Translations under genes and position numbers: made by a program
Notes under the pieces: model-generated
What the model was told of the DNA's origin: nothing
Databases searched by the model: none
The model's input: the letters and a program-made list of their open reading frames with translations, nothing else
Shown: piece after piece, positions 58,027 to 64,000 of the stretch
Numbering within the stretch: position 1 is the first letter of the stretch
How the letters are laid out: each line of letters begins with the position of its first letter
From: Medicago truncatula
Taxonomy: Eukaryota > Streptophyta > Magnoliopsida > Fabales > Fabaceae
Reading direction: 5' to 3'
Assembly: GCF_003473485.1 (NCBI RefSeq)
Contig: NC_053046.1
Coordinates: forward strand, 39,021,832-39,085,831
DNA length: 64,000 nucleotides

Positions 58027-58036
58027 TCTTATAAAG
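58027..58036 (-). promoter_or_regulatory. TATA box of aldehyde oxidase B
   Basis: CTTTATAAG on the minus strand, ~65 bp upstream of the start codon. Supported by motif and spacing only. Confidence 0.4.
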
Positions 58037-58575
58037 AAAATGATAATATTTTATCTTATAAAAAATTATATTTTAGAAATGTGGTGGTGAGGTGAACAAA
58101 GTATCATTCTTATATCAAATATCATTATCAGTGTCACTAAGTTTCATTTTCAACACAATGAGTTAGTGAGTTTGTCAAAAAGAAAATCTTAAAGATTGCT
58201 TACGTCCACTATTTTGTCCTCTAATGGTTACCCATGAAATCCATGTTTCATAGTTTTATTTTATGTGTATAAAAATTAATTCTAGGAATATTCTCTTTTT
58301 TTACTACCACTCACTCTCATGGTGGAGAAATAAGAGTGTGCCACATACCAATGTTACTTTATAAATATTTTATTTGATATATGTTTTTCAAAATGTGTGC
58401 CACATGGTACACACGTGCTATCTAAATTTTTAAGTGGGTCTCATCATTTTATGTAAAATTCATTTTTAAAGTATTATATTCTATGAATTTTATTCAATAA
58501 AAAAGTGAATGTGAGAAGATTGAAAAAAGAATCCATAACACTCTTATAAAAAGTTAGTGAATAGTAATAATAATA

Positions 58576-58855
58576 CTCCCCCCGTCCCAAATTGTATGAC
58601 GTTTTAGGCATTTCACACATATTAAGAAATGCAATTAATATTGTGTGGAAAAGAGATATTTTGAGTTGTTTTACAAAATTGTCCTTAATAAATAATATGG
58701 GAAAGATAAATGAAAGAATTGAAAGAAGAGAATAATAAATAACTAAGGTTATAATAGGAAAAGTAACATTAATGTTGCATTGGTATTGTAAAGCGACATA
58801 TAATTTGGGACAAAAAAAATTCCCTAAAGCGACATACAATTTGGGACGGAGGGAG
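58576..58855. mobile_element. Stowaway-like MITE, 280 bp
   Basis: CTCCCCCCGTCCCAAATTGT at the left is mirrored by ACAATTTGGGACGGAGGGAG at the right. TA flanks both sides (58574-58575, 58856-58857). The paralogous segment at ~62.68 kb (AAATAATAGAAGAAAG) has no such insertion and acts as an empty site. Confidence 0.92.
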
Positions 58856-59002
58856 TAGAAGAAAAGTTTTGTCCACGTTTAAAATTAGGTTGGTTCCATC
58901 TAATAAAAAAACTTACTCATGATAAAACTTACCTCCTAGTCTTACATAATACATATGTTGCGGACTGGTAGAAGAAATCCCATCCTATCCTAATCCTAAT
59001 TA

Positions 59003-59683
59003 AACCAAGTGTAATGGGATATTTGAAAGTCAAGTTTAACATGTTGAACCATTAGAAGGGGGTGTTGAAAATAAGAGAAAAATGATGTGGAGGAGAGAGG
59101 AGGAGAGAGGAGTTGAATGAGTTCAACATTGTTGAACTTGGAGAGAGAATTATTTTGTGGATAAAGTGGGTGACATGTGTAATCTTCTGATTGGTTATCT
59201 GAATTTTTATCATCTTAATAATTTGAACTCAATTATTTGATTGTAAAATAATTTTTTTTAAATTTTTTTTTTATCTATAAATAGAGACTTGGTTAATTTG
59301 ATTTGGACACAAAAAAAAAACCAAATTTTTCACTATCTTAATTTTGTTATTATCTTTTCTTTTGAAATTTTAATTTTTTTTAGTGAAAATAAATTATTTA
59401 AATAAATTTTGTTTTTCCAAAATAACTAAAAAAAAATTGTTAAGTGTTTATTATTTTAATTTAATTATAATCGATAATTGTAATTTTATGTAAAAAAACA
59501 AAAATATAAAATTATATAAGAATATGAAATAAAAAGTGGTGGGGAAGAGTGTTGAATGAAAAACTATTGGAAATGGTAAAAGTTGAATGAGCGTTGAATA
59601 AGAGAAAAAATGATGTGGAGTGTTGGGAATTGAAAAAATGGGTGTTGAACGTTGTTGAATGTTTTTCACCATTGTAGATGGTC
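59003..59683. mobile_element. PIF/Harbinger-type MITE, ~680 bp
   Basis: The ends read AACCAAGTGTAATGGGA (left) and GACCATCTACAATGGTG (right, minus strand), similar to the GAGCATCTCCAATGG-type ends of plant Harbinger/Tourist MITEs. TTA flanks the element at 59000-59002 and 59684-59686. The paralogue near 62.95 kb reads CCTAATTAGATTAACC, the exact empty site. The interior is rich in GTTGAA motifs and repeats an AAGAGAAAAATGATGTGGAG block near each end. Confidence 0.8.
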
Positions 59684-60268
59684 TTAGATTAACCTTGTAG
59701 TGCTATGATAATTTTATCCTTGACATACGCGACATTCTTATGTACATTAATTTATGCCTCTAAAACTAAATGCATATTTTGTTCTTTGGTACACATAGCT
59801 GCAAGGTTCTAAGTTCAAATCTAATGAAGGTGTTAAGCTTTGCAATATCAACTTATATTTGAATACATTTACGTAAAAGTGAGTTGAACAATACATTTCA
59901 ATGTAAAAATCATACTCAAATTTGATATAGACTTAAATAATCTAAGCTAACCTAAATAATGATCTAAGTCAAAGCAACTATAGGGCCGATACTTGACACC
60001 TTATTTAGTTGTATGAGATGACACTTAACCTTGTTGCATTTGAGACAAATGGAATTTCATTATAAACATCAAAGATTGCTTACCGATATTATTTTGTCCT
60101 CTAATGGTTACCTATGAAATCCTTGTTTCATAGTCTTATATGTGTACAAAAAGTAATACTGAAATATTCTCTTTTTACCATGGTCTCTCTAACATTCATT
60201 TGGGAAATTCCTATGGGTCTCCCTATTTTGATATGGAATCCATTTCTAAAATATGGACCACATAAATT

Positions 60269-61694
60269 GACTATTACTTTTTCCACCCTATTGCCTTCTC
60301 GCGCGCCCTGCAAAATTTTCAAAAATAACCATGGTCCGGATTATATAATGCGGACCAGATTGTTAGTGATTTCTGAAAAAAAATTAAATCCGGACCAGAT
60401 GGTATGTGCTTTTTTGTGTATTTCTTTGATGTCAAAGGTCTCAGTTGACCGTTATATGAACCCCACACAAGTTGCAATGTTATTGCAGGGTTCATATGAA
60501 CGGTCAACAATGACCATGACACCTCCAACACCCCTAAAAAACTAAAAACATTTGAAGAAAATGGAAGAAAAGATGTGAAGTGAAGAATGAAGGTATTTGT
60601 TGAAGATGGAAGCCTATTTATAGCTTAAAACAAGTCTTAGGTCATTACTATAGTCAATGAAAACATGTTAGTGGTTGTAACCGTCCAAACCCACATTAAT
60701 GGCTCTCTTTCAAAAGAATCCAATGCTTAAGCTTTCCGAATTTTACATTCTGGAATGCCCTTAGCCCTACAGGAAGTGCCAACTTTTCTCTCGTTCACCA
60801 TTATCGCATTAATCCGGAAAATATATTCCGAAAAACAGATGTGCATTCCGGATTTTATATTCCGGAATGCATCAGTCATGGCCGGTGGTCTGCACCACAC
60901 ATTTTTGTCGGTGGCCAAGTCAAAAAAACGCGTTTTACCACGTTTTTTTACTACATTTATGGCCTCCCAACTGTTTTTGACCCACCCCTCCCTATAAATA
61001 TCCTTCCAAACCCCACCATTTCTCACATCATCCTCTCCCACCCTCTCCTCCTCTTCTTCCTTTTACAACCATCGTTTTCCAACGTTGGCCTTTCATAGAT
61101 AAGGGTCTCGTTGAAAATTTTCAGGGTTTGTATGAACGGTCAATAAGGATGGAACCGCATTGCAATGAAGTGCGGTTCATCTGAGGGTCATGTGGGTCAG
61201 TGTGGTTCTTAACTTGGTATGTCTGGTCATAAGTTTGAGCACCCCCCCCCCCCCCCCTCCCTCAGGGGCATTCTTCTCTTCTTCCCGCCCTCCTCCTCTG
61301 GTTTTCCTCCAATAGGGAACCTACTGATATGTCCTATCACATAGCAGTGGTTAGGCTCTTACGAGATTAGAAATAGATTTAGGATCTTACGTAATAAGCT
61401 TAAAAAGCTTGAAAATTATTGTAATGTATTGTTCAAATATTAATAAAATGAGTTTTTTTTTTAATATTTGTGTCGTTTTATTTCTGTTTTTTATTTTATT
61501 CGCATTTTATTTTACGAATTGTAAAGCTTAAAATTGCAAAAATTCTGGTGAAACATTATTCCGGATTTTCAAATCCGGAAACATTTGCAAAATTCTAACA
61601 TACAATTCGAAAAACAAAATCCGGACTAGGGGTAAAATTGAAAAAAAAAAATAGGGCGCGTGAGGAAAGGCATAGGGTGGAAAGAGTAAAACTC
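60269..61694. mobile_element. Mutator-like non-autonomous element, 1.4 kb, with divergent promoters
   Basis: The left end is GACTATTACTTTTTCCACCC and the right end (minus strand) GAGTTTTACTCTTTCCACCC; similarity continues through the CGCGCCC region. The flanks ACATAAATT (60260-60268) and ACTTAAATT (61695-61703) match at 7 of 9 bases, suggesting a decayed 9-bp duplication. Inside are two TATA boxes pointing outward (CTATAAATAG on minus at 60613-60622; CTATAAATA on plus at 60992-61000). There is also an inverted pair around TTGACCGTTATATGAACC/GGGTTCATATGAACGGTCAA (60443-60508) and many TCCGGA palindromes. No transposase domain is recognisable in its short frames. Confidence 0.6.
61242..61257 (+). 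repeat. C16 homopolymer
   Basis: Sixteen consecutive C residues inside the 60269-61694 element, followed by TCCCTC. Length may be unreliable, as homopolymers often are. Confidence 0.9.
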
Positions 61695-61803
61695 ACTTAA
61701 ATTTCACTCAATAGAATAGTAAGTGTTAAGCAATGTTAAAAAAGAGATTGTTCATAACACACATATGTGAATAAATTATACACAGTTTATAAATAGTGTT
61801 TAT

Positions 61804-61892
61804 TCTCGTGAATTTAGCTCAGTTTATAAACAATACATAAAAGATGTAAGGTCCAGGGTTCAAACCCCGACCACCACCAAAAACAAAAAAAA
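61804..61892 (+). mobile_element. tRNA-derived SINE remnant
   Basis: CTCGTGAATTTAGCTCAGTT (box A-like), then CAGGGTTCAAACCCCGACC (box B-like), then ACCACC and an A-rich tail. It is related to 46928-46990. The rest of 61695-62275 is AT-rich without a gene. Confidence 0.65.
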
Positions 61893-62275
61893 ACTATACA
61901 CAGTTTCAAACTCTTTAAACACTTCATAAAAAAAACTAAACACTATTTATCATTATTAACAGATGAATAACAAATTTTTTTTACAATAGTGAAGGAATCA
62001 CATATAGTAATTATATTTTAAAATGTATGTAGTCGATGTTCTAAAATCTACAAAATGTTCTTTTAATACAAATTATTTTATTTTTTTAGTTTTATTAGTA
62101 AATATCTTTAGAGGACTTATCAGCATGATTCATTAACTAAAATGAAATATTTGTAACTTAATAATTTAAATGAAACATGTTGTAAATAGAGCATTAATGA
62201 ACTCCTTTTAACATTCTATGATCGGAGATTAGTTTTTATTTGTAATTTAATAAAATATATATGATGAATATATAC

Positions 62276-62463
62276 CTTCACCACAATTTAACACCCTTGA
62301 ACTGAGTTTGAGTGTGCAAGAACTCAAGCAAAGGGAGTGATGGGTCAACATTGGATAACTCAAACTTGTCACCATTGACACAGAAAATAACTCAAACTTG
62401 TCACCATTGATTGACACAGAAAACCAAATTTGTTTGATTCTTCTTACTCTTCTTCACTTCCGT
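62276..62463 (-). pseudogene. Broken exon 1 of another aldehyde oxidase
   Basis: The sequence matches exon 1 of copies A and B (GTCAATGGTGACAAGTTTGA, then CTTGAGTTCTTGCACACTC) and ends at the same donor (GAAG|GTATA). It is broken in at least three ways. The start codon is ACG (62461-62463). A ~32-bp stretch around CTCAAACTTGTCACCATTGA is duplicated. Five bases are missing where LGCGE should be encoded, which removes the first 2Fe-2S cysteine context and shifts the frame. No downstream exon follows within 1 kb on the minus strand. Confidence 0.85.
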
Positions 62464-63362
62464 ACTTCACTAACTTTCAAACTCGTCTATTTTTGTGTTT
62501 CAGTTATAACTGGCTAAGGTTCTCCTTCATTATTTTTGTAAGAAAAAGTTTTATTTTTTATTTTTTAAAGTAATAACAATAATAATATGATAGAAATGTG
62601 GTGGTGAGTGGTGAACGTGTATTCATCGAGAAAGTTCCTCAAAACATGAGATAGATTAGAGATACCACTTTTCTACAAATAATAGAAGAAAGTTTTGCCA
62701 CGTTTAAATTTGGGTTGGTTCCAATTAATAAAAGCCTTGTTAACAAATGTCTCCGACACTTTTTAAACATTTTAAAATAAACAATTAGGTTTTAAAAAAT
62801 TAAATATTTCAATTTTTAATATATTAATTACACGCATTTTTATAAATACTTATTATTTATGATCTTAAAGAGTGTCTGACACCCATTACCTATATTAGTC
62901 TTATATAATACATTACATAGTGGACTGGTAGAAGAAATCTTAATCCTAATTAGATTAACCTTTGTAGTGTTGTGACCCGTTTATCTTTGACACACACGGC
63001 ATTCTTATGTACATTAATAATTTATGCATCTAAAACTAAATGCATATTTGGTTCTTTGGTGATTAAAATTGATTTTGTTGTTTGTAAATAGAGTGATAAG
63101 CATCACATAAAACACACATAATTGCGAGGTTAGTAAAGGTGTTCAACTTAGTGATATGGACTTATGTTTGAATACATTTGTGTAAAAGTGAGTTGAACAA
63201 TAAATTTCAATGTAAAAATCAGGCTTAGATTTGATATAGACTTAAATAATCTAAGGTAACCCAAATAATGATCCAAGTCAAAGTAACTATAGAGCCCATA
63301 TTTGACACATTGTCTAGTTGCATGAGATGACACTTAGCATTGTTGCATGTGAAACAAATGGA
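62464..63362. repeat. Segmental duplicate of the oxidase B 5' flank
   Basis: Upstream of the broken exon the sequence parallels 57965-60056: AGAAATGTGGTGGTGAG, CCACGTTTAAATTTGGGTTG, GGACTGGTAGAAGAAAT, ATTCTTATGTACATTAAT, GATATAGACTTAAATAATCT and GAGATGACACTTA occur in the same order. The oxidase B side is longer mainly because of two MITE insertions and extra sequence at 58.12-58.57 kb. Confidence 0.85.
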
Positions 63363-64000
63363 AAAAAAATTCACGTGCTTAAAGTGACAAGTAACATTAA
63401 AGAGTAGCATGTAATACATTTATCTTCTTGCATGTAATTGTTTTAGTTGTCCTTCACCTATAAATAAATGTACGTGTACTCGATCATCAGTGTAGTTGAA
63501 TAAATCAAGAGTTGGTGTGTTAAAGATAGTGTCTTTGTTTTCCTTCCATCTCCTTATTAGAGAGTGGTTCGGTGAGTTGTGAGGAAAAATAGTGACTAAA
63601 ATTATCTTAGAATAGAGGAGCCCTTGAGCAAGGGAGAGCCAAATTTGAAACCTTCATTCTTTGTCCAAACTCCCAGAAATAGACATTGTCATCTTGTTCA
63701 AGAAGTCCAAAAATCTTTCAATACAAAAATTTACGGTCAAATTCCACCATGCACATCGTCAACAAGGATGTCTTCACATGCATTCCGATGAAGAATACCA
63801 TCCACACCCTCTATTCAACTCAATAGACACCATCATCCACTTGTATTTTGACATGTGTCATTATTATGATGTCACCACGCCACACCACCTCACATCTTAC
63901 CATCCACATCATTTGTTTTAGCCAACCACATGTTGCCACGTATCAACAATTACATATTATCCTTAGACAAAAAATTACCAAAATTACAGTTAAACCCCTA
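63363..64000. other. Right-edge region, no confirmed gene
   Basis: CACCTATAAATAAATG at ~63456 resembles a plus-strand TATA region, followed by transcript-like sequence. An open frame at 63661-63921 is His-rich (HHAHRQQGCLHMH, TPHHLTSYHPHH) and matches nothing I know. It could be part of an LTR or a gene leader, but I cannot support either. Confidence 0.3.

Larger units (their letters stand above)
58190..60178. repeat. Partial tandem duplication of the oxidase B upstream region
   Basis: AAAGATTGCTTACGTCC...TTTTGTCCTCTAATGGTTAC at 58190-58310 recurs at 60069-60178 (AAAGATTGCTTACCGATA...TTTTGTCCTCTAATGGTTAC), up to the shared GAATATTCTCTTTTT. The two copies are in the same orientation, with two MITEs between them. 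Confidence 0.75.

Noticed and set aside
60727..61041. 104-codon minus-strand ORF and overlapping plus-strand ORFs in the Mutator-like element
   Set aside because: Overlapping frames on both strands, palindromic CCGGA sequence and no domain; more likely non-coding transposon sequence.
63661..63921. 86-codon His-rich ORF at the right edge
   Set aside because: No recognisable family, and the richness in CAC/CAT codons could come from simple sequence. It cannot be supported as a gene from this window alone.

Overview
The window is nuclear DNA of a flowering plant. The evidence is AT-rich intergenic sequence full of MITEs, intron-containing genes, a 10-exon plant-type aldehyde oxidase family and PEPR-type LRR receptor kinases. 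The tRNA-derived SINE remnants and the overall repeat style suggest a legume (Medicago/Trifolium type). That is an inference, not a proven assignment.

Layout. (1) 1-2760, minus strand: 5' part of an LRR receptor-like protein gene that runs off the left edge. (2) 2.8-5.7 kb: transposon debris, including an internally deleted pogo/Lemi-like element (4422-5675) with TA target sites. (3) 6.7-29.2 kb, plus strand: four tandem PEPR-like LRR receptor kinase genes. All share a phase-1 intron inside the GYIAPE motif of the kinase and an unusual ~100-residue C-terminal tail I do not recognise. Copy 3 (18056-23554) reads as one 1658-residue protein: LRR, transmembrane segment, kinase, tail, second degenerate kinase, second tail. 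Copy 4 carries a one-base frameshift. (4) 31.5-33.4 kb, plus: nuclear gene for organellar ribosomal protein bL20, with a telo-box upstream. (5) 34.7-58 kb, minus: two complete aldehyde oxidase genes (34733-42424 and 50263-57964). Each has 10 exons and encodes 1372 residues. A 3'-end relic lies between them (45.9-46.6 kb). (6) 58-64 kb: a duplicated upstream block with a broken aldehyde oxidase exon 1 (62276-62463), several MITEs and a 1.4-kb Mutator-like non-autonomous element.

How it fits together. Two tandem gene families have grown here by local duplication, and each has left fragments. In the kinase cluster, duplication also worked below the gene level: a kinase-plus-tail module was added in frame, a 16-residue juxtamembrane unit was triplicated in copy 1, and a 17-residue acidic unit was duplicated in copy 3. 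In the oxidase cluster, comparing the duplicated 5' flanks gives empty sites for two MITEs. These show that both inserted after the duplication, or at least only into one copy. PEPR receptors perceive endogenous danger peptides at the plasma membrane. Aldehyde oxidases are cytosolic Mo/Fe-S/FAD enzymes that act on abscisic aldehyde and other aldehydes. I see no functional link between the two families beyond proximity.

The strongest candidate for something undescribed is the tandem-kinase LRR receptor, together with the conserved C-terminal tail found in all five kinase modules.
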